Assembly (NCBI GenBank): GCA_900320765.1
Contig: ONTN01000068.1
Location: 1-10,813, forward strand
Direction of reading: 5' to 3'
DNA length: 10,813 nt
DNA from: an uncultured Eubacteriales bacterium
GTDB taxonomy: Bacteria > Bacillota > Clostridia > Oscillospirales > Oscillospiraceae
Shown: positions 1 to 6,994 of the stretch, piece by piece
How the letters are laid out: the number at the start of each line of letters is the position of its first letter
Numbering within the stretch: position 1 is the stretch's first letter
Program-made: the position numbers and the translations under genes
The notes under the pieces: model-generated
What the model was told of the DNA's origin: nothing
The model's database searches: none
The model's input: only the letters and a program-made list of their open reading frames with translations

Positions 1-829
1 CCACTTCAAGTATCTGAACACGCTGCCGAAGAACAAGTCTGTTATCATCTGCACCGGCAGTCAGGGCGAAGCAATGTCCGCGCTCTATCGCATGGCCAAC
101 AATGAGCATCGCCAGGTGACCGTGAATGCCGGAGACCGAATCATCATTTCGGCCTCTGCAATTCCCGGTAATGAAACGATGATCAGCCGCGTGATCGATG
201 GGCTGTTCCAGAAGGGGGCTGAAGTGATCTACGATCGCGGGACGCCTCTGCACGTTTCCGGCCACGCCTGCCAGGAAGAGCTGAAGATGATGCTTGCGCT
301 TGTGAAGCCGCAGTATTTTATTCCGGTTCACGGGGAATACCGCATGCTCTGCAAGCACGCCGAGCTCGGCAAGCTCATGGGCGTGAATCCCAAAAACATT
401 GCCGTTGCAGAAAACGGCGCAGTCATTGAAATCGGCAAGAAGGGCATGAAGCGGGGAGAGCCGGTTCCTGCCGGAGCGGTTTATATCGACGGCAAGGGCG
501 TTGGAGACGTCGGCAGCGCTGTGCTCCGCGATCGCCGTCATCTGGCGGAGGACGGCATCGTGATGGCAATCGTGACGCTCTCTTCTGACACGGGCGAGGT
601 CATCTCTCAGCCGGAGATCATTACACGCGGATTTGTGTATGTGAAGGAAGCGGAGGATCTGATGGATGAGCTTCGCCGCGTGGTCAATGAGAGTCTGGAC
701 AGCTGCGAGCGGCAGCGTGTGCGCGAATGGTCCGCGATCAAGAGCCGCATCAAGTCCAACCTCTCCGGCTATCTCTATAAAACCACCCGCCGCAGCCCCA
801 TGGTGCTGCCGGTCATTATTGAGGTGTGA
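1..829 (+). CDS. rnj: Ribonuclease J, C-terminal part (5' end outside window)
   Basis: This is the 3' part of an RNase J gene, a cytoplasmic metallo-beta-lactamase/beta-CASP nuclease with 5'-3' exonuclease and endonuclease activity in mRNA decay and rRNA maturation. The frame is open from base 2, so translation starts upstream of the window and the ATG at 74 is internal. Visible family motifs are TGSQGEAMSAL at the left edge, the beta-CASP motif SGHA (bases 257-268), PVHGEYR (from about 323), whose His belongs to the active site, and the C-terminal domain ending in VLPVIIEV. Roughly 275 residues of a protein usually near 550-600 are present. The family-level call is firm; whether it is J1 or J2 cannot be told. 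A downstream gene starts 3 bases after the stop, so the two are probably co-transcribed. Confidence 0.93.
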   Translation, partial: HFKYLNTLPKNKSVIICTGSQGEAMSALYRMANNEHRQVTVNAGDRIIISASAIPGNETMISRVIDGLFQKGAEVIYDRGTPLHVSGHACQEELKMMLALVKPQYFIPVHGEYRMLCKHAELGKLMGVNPKNIAVAENGAVIEIGKKGMKRGEPVPAGAVYIDGKGVGDVGSAVLRDRRHLAEDGIVMAIVTLSSDTGEVISQPEIITRGFVYVKEAEDLMDELRRVVNESLDSCERQRVREWSAIKSRIKSNLSGYLYKTTRRSPMVLPVIIEV

Positions 830-832
830 TCT

Positions 833-1165
833 ATGAATATCCAGATTTGGGGAAAGACCAAGTGCTTTGATACCAAAAAAGCAGAGCGCTATTTTAAGGA
901 GCGCCGGATCAAATATCAGTATATCGATCTCCTGCGCTACGGAATGAGCAGGGGAGAACTCACCAGCGTCAAAAATGCGGTCGGACTGGATGCGCTCTGC
1001 GATCCGAAGGCAAAAGATTATGCGCTGCTGCAGTATCTGGCGTATGACGAGGATCGGTTTGAAAAGCTGCTGGAGATGCCGGAGCTGCTCCGGACCCCGA
1101 TTGTCCGCAACGGCAAAAAAGCAACGGTAGGCTACTGCCCCGAGGTATGGGAAAAGTGGGAGTAA
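833..1165 (+). CDS. ArsC/Spx-family thioredoxin-fold protein
   Basis: This is a 110-residue protein of the ArsC/Spx/YffB family, which has a thioredoxin fold and includes arsenate reductases, Spx-type regulators and uncharacterised reductase-like proteins. The N-terminal strand is followed by K-C-F-D-T-K-K with the only N-terminal Cys at position 11, so this is a one-cysteine active site and not the CxxC of Spx. The family's TP (cis-Pro) segment is at residues 88-89 in LRTPIVRNGKKATVGY. A second Cys at 102 lies near the end. The start is set by GAGGTG at 821-826, inside the last codons of the RNase J gene, 6 bases before ATG. It sits 3 bases after RNase J and is followed by a strong terminator. 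True arsenate reduction is uncertain because no ars genes are nearby. Confidence 0.85.
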   Translation: MNIQIWGKTKCFDTKKAERYFKERRIKYQYIDLLRYGMSRGELTSVKNAVGLDALCDPKAKDYALLQYLAYDEDRFEKLLEMPELLRTPIVRNGKKATVGYCPEVWEKWE

Positions 1166-1171
1166 GAAAAT

Positions 1172-1217
1172 AAAGCGGCGCAGATAAACCCGTTTTCGGG
1201 TTTGTCTGCGCCGCTTT
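1172..1217. terminator. Bidirectional intrinsic terminator between convergent genes
   Basis: A 21-bp stem (1172-1192 with 1197-1217, a single T-G wobble) closes a TTTT loop. The + strand continues into a T-run for the ArsC-like gene, whose stop is 7 bases upstream. On the - strand the hairpin starts 3 bases after the stop of the M56-M23 gene and is followed by TATTTTCTT, so it can serve both convergent transcripts. Confidence 0.92.
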
Positions 1218-1220
1218 TTC

Positions 1221-2597
1221 TCAGTCGAAATAATCCGCCGGGTCTACCTTGTTCCCGTTTCTGATTATCTCGAAATGGAGGTTCGCTCCCGTTGCGGCTC
1301 CGGTATCGCCTGCCGCTCCGATCGTCTCGTATCGCTTCACACACTGCCCCTCGCTGACTGAAACGCTGTCGAGGTGCCAGTACGAGGTTTCAAACCCGTC
1401 GCCGTGGTCTATTGTGACGAAGTTGCCTTTAGTGCTGTCGTATCCGCAGGCGGTCACGGTTCCGCTGCGAGAGGCGAAGACTGGCTCGCCCTTGGTGAGA
1501 TTTCCGACGTCGACGCCCCCGTGAAGGGTCTCTCCGTCCGCGGTCTTTACGTTTCCGAAGCCCTGAGTTATCCGCCCTGTCGTTCCGAGAGGCCAGACGA
1601 AGTCGAGTATCCCCTCTTGCTTCGTCTCCTGCTCTTCCGCCGGAAGCGGCTGAGGCTCCTCGGTTTTGTCCGCGATCTCTTTTATCTGCGGCTCAGCTTC
1701 GGCATAGACCGTCTTCGTCTCCGTAAAGGCGCAGGCAGTCAGCGTCAACGCCGCTATCACGGCAAGCAAAATAGTTATTTTTGCAGTTTTCCGTTCCTTC
1801 ACTATCAGTTTCACCCTTTCCTTAAGCTTTCCTCCGCCCGAGCCCATTCCGGCGGCGGAGCTGAAATATCCTTTTTTGCCGGACGCGAACTCAAGAAGCG
1901 TCCTCGCATAGCTTATTCTGCCCTTCGGGCTAAGCCGTTCGGTCACGGACTCATCGCAGGCGAGCTCCGCGTCTGTCCTCGAGGCCACCGCCGCTATCCA
2001 CACGAGCGGATCGAACCAGTAGAGCGAGACGAGCGCGCATCTGACGAGCGACCAGATATGATCCCCGTGCCTGAAATGCGCAAGCTCGTGGGCGAATATC
2101 AGATTTACCTCATTGCTGTCTGCGCAGTTTTCCGAGAGGTACACGGCGGGTCTGAAAAATCCGAAAAGGCAGGGAGTATCCGCCGCGCCGGAGACGTAGA
2201 CCGGGAGCCTCCGTTCGCCGTCAAGCCTTCTCCTTGTCCGCTTTAATCTGCGGGCAAAGGAAAGATTCGTCAGTAGGAATACGCCGGCGGTTAGCCCCGC
2301 GCCGGTAAGATAAACGGCGAGGATCGGGTTTGCCGAAGGCGCTGCGCCGTCACTTGACGGCCTTTCGTTCGCCTCTTCTGCGGGATTGAACACACTCTCC
2401 GCCGCCGCGGTTATCTCCGGAGCGGCTGTCTCTTTAACCTCGGTCACGGTGAAAAGCGCAAACGGCAGCATGAGCCTTAACACAACGGGGATCCAAAGAG
2501 CGTAAACGAGCCTTGAGCCGAGCTTTGCTCTTAGCGTAGACCTTATGAGAAGGACGGCGGCGATCATCACGGACGACCATATAAGCGCCGCCTTCAT
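1221..2597 (-). CDS. M56 membrane metallopeptidase fused to an M23 (LytM-type) domain
   Basis: A 458-residue membrane protein of the BlaR1/MecR1 (M56) type. Hydrophobic segments lie near residues 3-20, 30-50, 92-113 and 272-291. The zinc motif HELAH is at 170-174 in FAHELAHFRHGDH, with the family's acidic DAELACDE stretch at 209-216. After the last membrane segment comes an acidic, Pro-rich linker (about 295-328), then an M23 peptidoglycan-peptidase domain (about 331-458) with HxxxD at 359-363, YWH at 406-408 and NLHFE at 439-443. The usual penicillin-binding sensor of BlaR1 is absent. The first His of the M23 HxH motif is Asn439 (codon AAC). The start overlaps the repressor stop by ATGA, so the two are translationally coupled. 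Inferred role: sensing or trimming cell wall outside and acting on the BlaI-like repressor inside. Substrate and M23 activity are unknown. Confidence 0.9.
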   Translation of the reverse strand: MKAALIWSSVMIAAVLLIRSTLRAKLGSRLVYALWIPVVLRLMLPFALFTVTEVKETAAPEITAAAESVFNPAEEANERPSSDGAAPSANPILAVYLTGAGLTAGVFLLTNLSFARRLKRTRRRLDGERRLPVYVSGAADTPCLFGFFRPAVYLSENCADSNEVNLIFAHELAHFRHGDHIWSLVRCALVSLYWFDPLVWIAAVASRTDAELACDESVTERLSPKGRISYARTLLEFASGKKGYFSSAAGMGSGGGKLKERVKLIVKERKTAKITILLAVIAALTLTACAFTETKTVYAEAEPQIKEIADKTEEPQPLPAEEQETKQEGILDFVWPLGTTGRITQGFGNVKTADGETLHGGVDVGNLTKGEPVFASRSGTVTACGYDSTKGNFVTIDHGDGFETSYWHLDSVSVSEGQCVKRYETIGAAGDTGAATGANLHFEIIRNGNKVDPADYFD

Positions 2598-2971
2598 ACG
2601 CTCTTCTCCGCCTTTTCGAGTATTTTTTGAAGCTCCGATATATCCTCGCGGCTCAGCGCCTCGCTTTTGACGAGGGTGGACAGCATAAGGCTCAGGCTGC
2701 CGTTATATGCCCGCCTCAGGAGCGACTGGGTTTCAGCGACTGCCGCCTCCTCACGCAAAATCGCCGGAGAGTAAAGCTTCGCCTTTCGCCCCTCCTCTAC
2801 CGTTAAAAGCCCCTTTGCCGCCATTCTGCCGATCAGGGTGTTCGCCGTGCTCTTCGTCCACCCGGTTTTAGCCTCAAGCGCGTGCCAGATTTCGATCATC
2901 GTTCTCGGGCTATTCTCCCAAAGGCATTCGAGTATCGTCCTCTCGCTCGAATTAAGGCTTATTTCCCGCAT
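2594..2971 (-). CDS. BlaI/MecI-family transcriptional repressor
   Basis: A 125-residue protein of standard BlaI/MecI length. Residues 1-70 form the winged helix-turn-helix, with a likely recognition helix in TKSTANTLIGRMAAKGLL, followed by the wing (EEGRKAKLYSP). Residues 75-125 are the helical dimerisation region. The family binds TACA/TGTA dyads and is inactivated by proteolysis triggered by the partner M56 protein, which is encoded next with a 4-base ATGA overlap. AGGAGG lies 7 bases before the ATG. The promoter upstream carries two matching dyads, so autorepression is likely. With an M56-M23 partner in place of a beta-lactam sensor, the inducing signal may be something other than beta-lactams. 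No beta-lactamase or PBP gene is nearby. Confidence 0.93.
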   Translation of the reverse strand: MREISLNSSERTILECLWENSPRTMIEIWHALEAKTGWTKSTANTLIGRMAAKGLLTVEEGRKAKLYSPAILREEAAVAETQSLLRRAYNGSLSLMLSTLVKSEALSREDISELQKILEKAEKSV

Positions 2972-2992
2972 ATCCTCGCCTCCTAAATCGTT

Positions 2993-3004
2993 CTACAGCT
3001 GTAG
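2993..3004. promoter_or_regulatory. BlaI-type operator, start-proximal
   Basis: A perfect 12-base palindrome, CTACAGCTGTAG, containing the TACA-N2-TGTA core known for BlaI/MecI operators. It lies just downstream of the -10 box, over the expected transcription start of the repressor gene. Confidence 0.82.
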
Positions 3005-3011
3005 TACTAAT

Positions 3012-3041
3012 AGTATAGCACGTTCGTTCTACATTTGTCAA
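3012..3041 (-). promoter_or_regulatory. Promoter of the blaI-like/M56-M23 unit
   Basis: On the - strand TTGACA (3036-3041) and TATACT (3012-3017) are separated by 18 bases, a near-consensus sigma-A promoter. Expected transcription starts near 3005. Operator dyads overlap the -35 box and flank the -10 box on its downstream side. Confidence 0.85.
3030..3039. promoter_or_regulatory. BlaI-type operator, overlapping -35
   Basis: TACATTTGTC matches TACA-N2-TGTA in 9 of 10 positions and overlaps the -35 box. Its centre is 36 bases from that of the first operator, a little over three helical turns, so two repressor dimers could sit on nearly the same DNA face. Confidence 0.72.
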
Positions 3042-3055
3042 CCGTTTTTAGTAAA

Positions 3056-3089
3056 AAAAGAGGCAAGCGAAAAATCGCTTGCCTCTTTT
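3056..3089 (-). terminator. Intrinsic terminator of the ABC importer operon
   Basis: A perfect 15-bp stem (3056-3070 with 3075-3089) has a 4-base loop. On the - strand it is followed by a run of T. It sits 17 bases after the stop of the MalG-type permease gene and only 14 bases upstream of the blaI-like promoter, so it insulates the two units. Confidence 0.92.
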
Positions 3090-3105
3090 GTCTTGTCTCT
3101 GAAAA

Positions 3106-3714
3106 TCAGCCCTTGACTGCTCCGGCGGCGACGCCCTTGATGATGTGCTTCTGGCAGATGAGGTAGAAGATGACTACCGGGACTATGCCGAGAAGTATGA
3201 GCGCCATCGTCGCGCCGAGGTCGACGCGCCCGTAGCTGCCCTGCAGGTACTGGATGTGGATCGGGATCGTCCTGTACAGGTTCCTGTCGAGCACGAGGTA
3301 CGGGAGGAGGTAGTCGTTCCATACCCACATGATCTCGAGGATGCCGACGGAGATCATGGTCGGCTTGAGCATCGGGAACACGACGGAGAAGTAGGTGCGG
3401 AGCGGGCCGCAGCCGTCGATAACGGCGGCCTCCTCGATCTCGAGAGGGATGCTCTTGACGAAGCCGACGAACATAAATATCGCAAGGCCGGCGCCGAAGC
3501 CGAGGTAGACGACGGGTATCGTCCACGGGGTGTTAAGCTTGAGGGTGTCTGCGGTCTTAGAGAGGGTGAACATTACCATCTGGAAGGGGACGACCATGGA
3601 GAATACGCAGAGATAATAGATAATGCGGCAGATCTTGGAATCGACCCTCGCTATGTACCACGCCGCCATCGAGGTGAAGACCAGTATGAGCGCCGTGGAC
3701 AGGAGCGTTATCAT
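3106..3714 (-). pseudogene. MalG-type carbohydrate ABC permease, main part (after frameshift)
   Basis: This is the larger part of a CUT1 inner-membrane permease (BPD_transp_1 family, MalG/AraQ-like). It shows several hydrophobic segments and the EAA loop that docks the ATPase: EEAAVIDGCGPLRTYFSVVFP, with EAA at 95-97 and DG at 100-101. The homology continues upstream of this ATG: the same frame reads NYDFWKTVVYSF from 3750 down to 3715, which belongs to the family, but no start codon is available there. The missing N-terminus lies in another frame at 3726-3938. Joining the parts gives about 276 residues, a normal length for the family, so only a 1- or 2-base indel is needed. It is followed by a terminator. 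Either a true inactivating mutation or a sequence error; a working protein would need the intact frame. Confidence 0.85.
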
Positions 3715-3725
3715 AAAGCTGTATA

Positions 3726-3938
3726 CTACCGTCTTCCAGAAATCGTAGTTTCATCGAAGCCGACGTAGGAATTCTCGTTCGGAAGGGCGAAGGTCTCGGA
3801 CTTAACGTAGGTATTCTCCTTGAAGGAGTTTACGATAACGGCGCAGATAGGCAGGATATAGATAACGCAGATAACGGCGAGAATGATCGAAAGGACAGCC
3901 TTCAGCGTTCTCTCTCTGGATAATGACTTGTTTCTCAT
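3726..3938 (-). pseudogene. MalG-type carbohydrate ABC permease, N-terminal part (before frameshift)
   Basis: A 70-codon frame encoding the cytoplasmic N-terminus and first membrane helix of the same permease: a basic start, the helix AVLSIILAVICVIYILPICA, then ALPNENSYVGFD, the usual first outside loop of MalG-type proteins. After GFD the frame runs into ETTISGRR and a TAG at 3726-3728, while the genuine continuation (NYDFWKTV) is in a different frame from about 3750. The break therefore lies within about 3748-3755. The start ATG overlaps the stop of the MalF-type gene by one base (TAATG), and GGGAGG lies 10 bases upstream of it, so the permeases were translationally coupled. Confidence 0.83.
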
Positions 3939-5296
3939 TACTGCTGTACCTCCCTTTTCCTGGTGGAGTTAAGCTGGATAAGGCCGAGCGCAGCGACCAG
4001 GATGAAGAAGAGAACGGCCTTTGCCTGAGCCGTGCCCCTCGCCGCGGAGTTCGTGCCGTAGAAGGTGTTGTAGATGTTGAGAGCGATCATCTCGGTCTGC
4101 TTTACGGCGGAGCCGTCGGGATTTATTACGAAGGGCTGGCCGCCGGTAAGAGCGAGGTTCTGGTCGAAGAGCTTGAAGCCGTTCGTCAGAGTGAGGAACA
4201 TGCAGATGGTGATGGAGGGCATAACGTTGGGTATCGTAACCTTCCAAAGGGTCTGCCATTTGCTGGCTCCGTCGATCTTCGCCGCCTCGAGCATATCGTC
4301 CGGCACGGCCTGAAGTCCGGCTATGTAGATTATCATCATATAACCGATCTGCTGCCAGGCGATCAGGATTATGAGCCCCCAGAAGCCCCAGGTCGGCTCG
4401 GTCATAATGGTCTTGCCGTAAGCCGCGAGGATACCGTCGAATATCATTGACCAGATATAGCCGAGGACGATGCCGCCGATGAGGTTCGGCATAAAGAATA
4501 CGGTGCGGAAAAGGTTGCTGCCCTTGATCCCCTGGGTAAGGAAATAGGCCACGGTAAAAGCGAGGACGTTAATAATGATAAGGCTCACTATGGCGAAGAG
4601 CGCCGTGTACCAGAAGGAGTGCACGAAGCTCGCGTCCTTCAGAGCCTTGGCGTAGTTGTCGAATATCCCGCCGCCCGTGGTAAAGAGCAGCTTCGCGTCA
4701 GAGGTCGTGGTAAACTTACAAAACGAAAGATAAATACCCTGGATAAACGGCCATACGAAGCCGATAGCAAAGGCCGCGATCATAGGAAGCAGGAAGATCC
4801 ACCATTTTCTGCGGATCGGTCCCTTGATAAGACCACTACGGCTCTTCTTTTCTCTGAAAGGAGTTTGTGTGTCATAATCGCTTTTTCCAAAGGCCAAAAT
4901 CGGGTAAAACACAAATGGGATAAAGAATAATCCAATCGCAAACCCGTGACTTTTCTTAAAAGCTTTTGCCATTTTAAAGCACAGCACAATATCAAGGCCA
5001 AGAGCCGCAACGCCTATTAAAATGAATAATACATAGGCCGCAATCTGCGACACAAACGAAAAAGCGATTGCAATACCCGATAGCATCATAAATGATGCAA
5101 TGATATTACCGTCCCAGCAAATATCAAAAATAGTATAGAAATTTACAAAAGGAATGAGAGCAAGCCAGCCATGTCGATTAGCTTTTCTAAACAATTTCCA
5201 CCAAACGACTGTGTAAAAAGCGACTGCTACGATGCCTACAACACCACCGACAATCCAATAAGCCAATAAAGCAACAGTTGTAATAGGATTAACCAT
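3938..5296 (-). CDS. MalF-type carbohydrate ABC permease with N-terminal DUF5684-like membrane domain
   Basis: A 452-residue inner-membrane protein made of two parts. Residues about 1-145 are a four-helix DUF5684-like domain: WWKLFRKANRHGWLALIPF near 32-50 and GLFFIPFVFYPILAFGKSDY near 122-141, the typical sequences of that uncharacterised family. Residues about 150-452 are a complete CUT1 permease beginning at KKSRSGLIKGPIRRKWWIFLLP, with the EAA loop EAAKIDGASKWQTLWKVTIP near 337-356. A normal MalF-type protein is about 300 residues, so the front part is an addition. The DNA for the extra domain is AT-richer (20 G+C in bases 4921-4980 against 32 in 4741-4800). The ATG at 5296 is preferred over GTG at 5308 because GGTGG lies 4 bases before it. 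The cognate ATPase is not encoded here; a shared MsmX/UgpC-type ATPase elsewhere is likely. Confidence 0.88.
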   Translation of the reverse strand: MVNPITTVALLAYWIVGGVVGIVAVAFYTVVWWKLFRKANRHGWLALIPFVNFYTIFDICWDGNIIASFMMLSGIAIAFSFVSQIAAYVLFILIGVAALGLDIVLCFKMAKAFKKSHGFAIGLFFIPFVFYPILAFGKSDYDTQTPFREKKSRSGLIKGPIRRKWWIFLLPMIAAFAIGFVWPFIQGIYLSFCKFTTTSDAKLLFTTGGGIFDNYAKALKDASFVHSFWYTALFAIVSLIIINVLAFTVAYFLTQGIKGSNLFRTVFFMPNLIGGIVLGYIWSMIFDGILAAYGKTIMTEPTWGFWGLIILIAWQQIGYMMIIYIAGLQAVPDDMLEAAKIDGASKWQTLWKVTIPNVMPSITICMFLTLTNGFKLFDQNLALTGGQPFVINPDGSAVKQTEMIALNIYNTFYGTNSAARGTAQAKAVLFFILVAALGLIQLNSTRKREVQQ

Positions 5297-5440
5297 AGAT
5301 CCACCCACTTTCAGGGTTTAGCATGTTGAAAGCCATCAGATCGCCGCGTCTTTTTGCGCCTTTCAAATCGGAACATCCCCCTCTTGTTTTGATTTTTTCG
5401 CGCTCTCCGCCTCGCGCGGCGAAGTGCGCCATATAAAGAA
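5297..5440. other. Intergenic stretch upstream of the permease genes
   Basis: No gene, RNA or convincing promoter was seen here. The - strand carries the ribosome-binding site of the permease gene (GGTGG at 5301-5305). The rest is mixed GC-rich and T-rich sequence leading to the hairpin at 5441. Permease expression may therefore depend on read-through from the binding-protein gene. Confidence 0.5.
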
Positions 5441-5468
5441 GAGGGGCGGGCGACAGCGCCCGCCCCTC
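5441..5468 (-). terminator. GC-rich hairpin after the binding-protein gene
   Basis: A perfect 12-bp GC-rich stem (5441-5452 with 5457-5468) encloses a 4-base loop. On the - strand it is followed by TTCTTTATA, a weak T-tract, so it probably gives partial termination. This fits the common arrangement in which the binding protein is made in excess over the permeases. It could also act as an mRNA-protecting hairpin. Confidence 0.7.
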
Positions 5469-5499
5469 AATTTTCTTATTGAGTTAGGTTAGATCATAG

Positions 5500-5657
5500 T
5501 AACCGATGATCAATTCCGCGAGAGCGAATTGCGAGGATTTTTTCGTCGCAGCAAAGGTGAAAAATCGAAGAAATACTCTGTGTATTTCAAGATTTTGAGA
5601 CGAAGCTGCGGCGGAAAAGGACCGCAAGGCGCCGAAACGGCATTTGATCAGCGGTTA
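5500..5657. repeat. Long imperfect inverted repeat (fold-back element)
   Basis: The two 79-base arms are imperfect inverted copies. The ends read TAACCGATGATCAA on the left and, reverse-complemented, TAACCGCTGATCAA on the right. Further matching blocks are TTGCG, TTTT, CGCAGC and AAAATC, and the centre carries AAATAC/GTATTT. It starts 8 bases after the stop of the binding-protein gene and has no coding frame of its own. It looks like a dispersed non-coding palindromic element or MITE relic; only a genome search can tell whether it recurs. Confidence 0.7.
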
Positions 5658-5665
5658 CTCATTAA

Positions 5666-6961
5666 TTAGCCGTTGACCTGGGTGTACTGATATGCCCAGC
5701 CGTCGATAGCAGCCTTAACGACCTGATCCCAGTTCGCAGCGCTCTGGTCGGCGTTGTAAGCGTTGAGAGCGGAAACGAAGGTGGCGCGATACTCGTCAAC
5801 GTTGGGCTGATAGTTGGTGGCCCAATCCATGACGTAGCAGCCGTTGTTGGAATACTCGTTGGCGTTGGCAAGGAAGCCGTTGGTGGACTCAGCAGCGTGA
5901 GTGTAAGGCATTACACCGAAGGAGTCGACGAGGAGGCGGGAAGCCTCGGCGTCGGTAACGCACCAATAGAGGAAGTCGAGGGTGGCCTTCTGGTCAGCCT
6001 CGGAAGCCTTGGCGTTGACAGCCCAGCAGTTCTGGGTGCCGCAGTTGAGACCGGCCTTCTCTTCGCCGGCAACACCGCAGTAATAGGGGATCATGGCAAC
6101 GTTCTTGCCCTCGGAAACAGCCTGATACTCCCAGGAGCCGTTTACAAAGAAGACAGCCTCGTTGTTTTTGAACTCGCCCTCGGCGTCATGGCCGCCGGCA
6201 GCGAAGGTAGCGGGGTCGAACTTGGAGTTGTTGATAGCGAGATCATAGAGGTTCTTGAAGTTGGGCATGAACTCGCCGGTGAGGGTAGCGGGGCAGGAGG
6301 TCCAAACGGTGCCGGCAGCGCGCTCCTCATAGACGTACTCGAGGTTGATCATGTGGCCGGTGAATCTCCAGCTGGAGGAGCCGTCCATATCGGAAGAGGT
6401 GAAAGCATCGAAGCCGAGCTCGGCAGCACGGGCGTGAATGTCCTCGGTGACAGCCTTGAGGGTCTCGAAGTTGGTGATCTCGGCGAGGGTATGGCCGGCC
6501 TTCTCGAGAAGGTCAACGTTTACGATGATGCCGTAGCACTCATAGCAGTAGCCGATGGAGCAGAGCTTGCCGGTCTCATCATAGAGATTGTAAGCGGTGG
6601 TGTTGAGCTCGTTGGCGATCTTGGTGCCCTTAAGGTCAAGGCAGTAATCCTTCCAGGTCTTAACGCCTTCCTGGTTGCCGACTACGAAGAGGGTGGGAGG
6701 AGCGGACTTGTCCATCTCGGCGGTAAGGGTCTGGCTGTATGTACCGGAGGCGGCGGTAACGACGTTTACAGGAACGCCGGTCTTCTCGGTGTACATAGCG
6801 GCAAGCTTCTGGAGGTCCGCATCGGACTCGGGCTTGAAGTTGAGCCAATAGACGGAACCGGTAGCTTCGCCGTCAGTCTTGGGCTCATCGGTCTTCTCGC
6901 CGCAGGCGGCGATTGCGAATACCATGCAGAGAGCAAGGATCAGCGCAAGGATCTTTTTCAT
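5666..6961 (-). CDS. Sugar-type ABC transporter substrate-binding lipoprotein
   Basis: A 431-residue extracellular solute-binding protein (SBP_bac_1 type) of a CUT1 importer. It begins with a signal peptide, MKKILALILALCMVFAIAAC, whose lipobox Cys is residue 20, so it would be lipid-anchored outside the membrane. A flexible Asp/Glu/Thr-rich linker follows, then the two-lobe binding fold: YWLNFKPESD near 38-47, the family's NGSWE segment in FFVNGSWEYQA, and a Trp/Tyr-rich C-terminal part. Several Cys and aromatic residues near YCYECYGI may line the pocket. AAGGAG lies 8 bases before the ATG. A strong promoter and a 5' leader hairpin lie upstream, and the permease genes lie downstream. The substrate cannot be read from the sequence. 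Because psuKG is divergent next door, pseudouridine or another nucleoside or sugar is a reasonable guess. Confidence 0.92.
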   Translation of the reverse strand: MKKILALILALCMVFAIAACGEKTDEPKTDGEATGSVYWLNFKPESDADLQKLAAMYTEKTGVPVNVVTAASGTYSQTLTAEMDKSAPPTLFVVGNQEGVKTWKDYCLDLKGTKIANELNTTAYNLYDETGKLCSIGYCYECYGIIVNVDLLEKAGHTLAEITNFETLKAVTEDIHARAAELGFDAFTSSDMDGSSSWRFTGHMINLEYVYEERAAGTVWTSCPATLTGEFMPNFKNLYDLAINNSKFDPATFAAGGHDAEGEFKNNEAVFFVNGSWEYQAVSEGKNVAMIPYYCGVAGEEKAGLNCGTQNCWAVNAKASEADQKATLDFLYWCVTDAEASRLLVDSFGVMPYTHAAESTNGFLANANEYSNNGCYVMDWATNYQPNVDEYRATFVSALNAYNADQSAANWDQVVKAAIDGWAYQYTQVNG

Positions 6962-6994
6962 TTTCTTTTCTCCTTTTTCAAAAAAAAAATTCTT

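Noticed and set aside
1374..2246. + strand frame opposite the M56-M23 gene
   Set aside because: Arg-rich shadow without start signal or recognisable domain; the opposite strand has intact catalytic motifs.
3145..3768. + strand frame opposite the MalG-type permease
   Set aside because: Asp/Glu/Arg-rich translation typical of the complement of a membrane-protein gene; no ribosome-binding site.
5297..5308. GTG start of the MalF-type permease at 5308
   Set aside because: No ribosome-binding site precedes it, while GGTGG sits 4 bases before the ATG at 5296.
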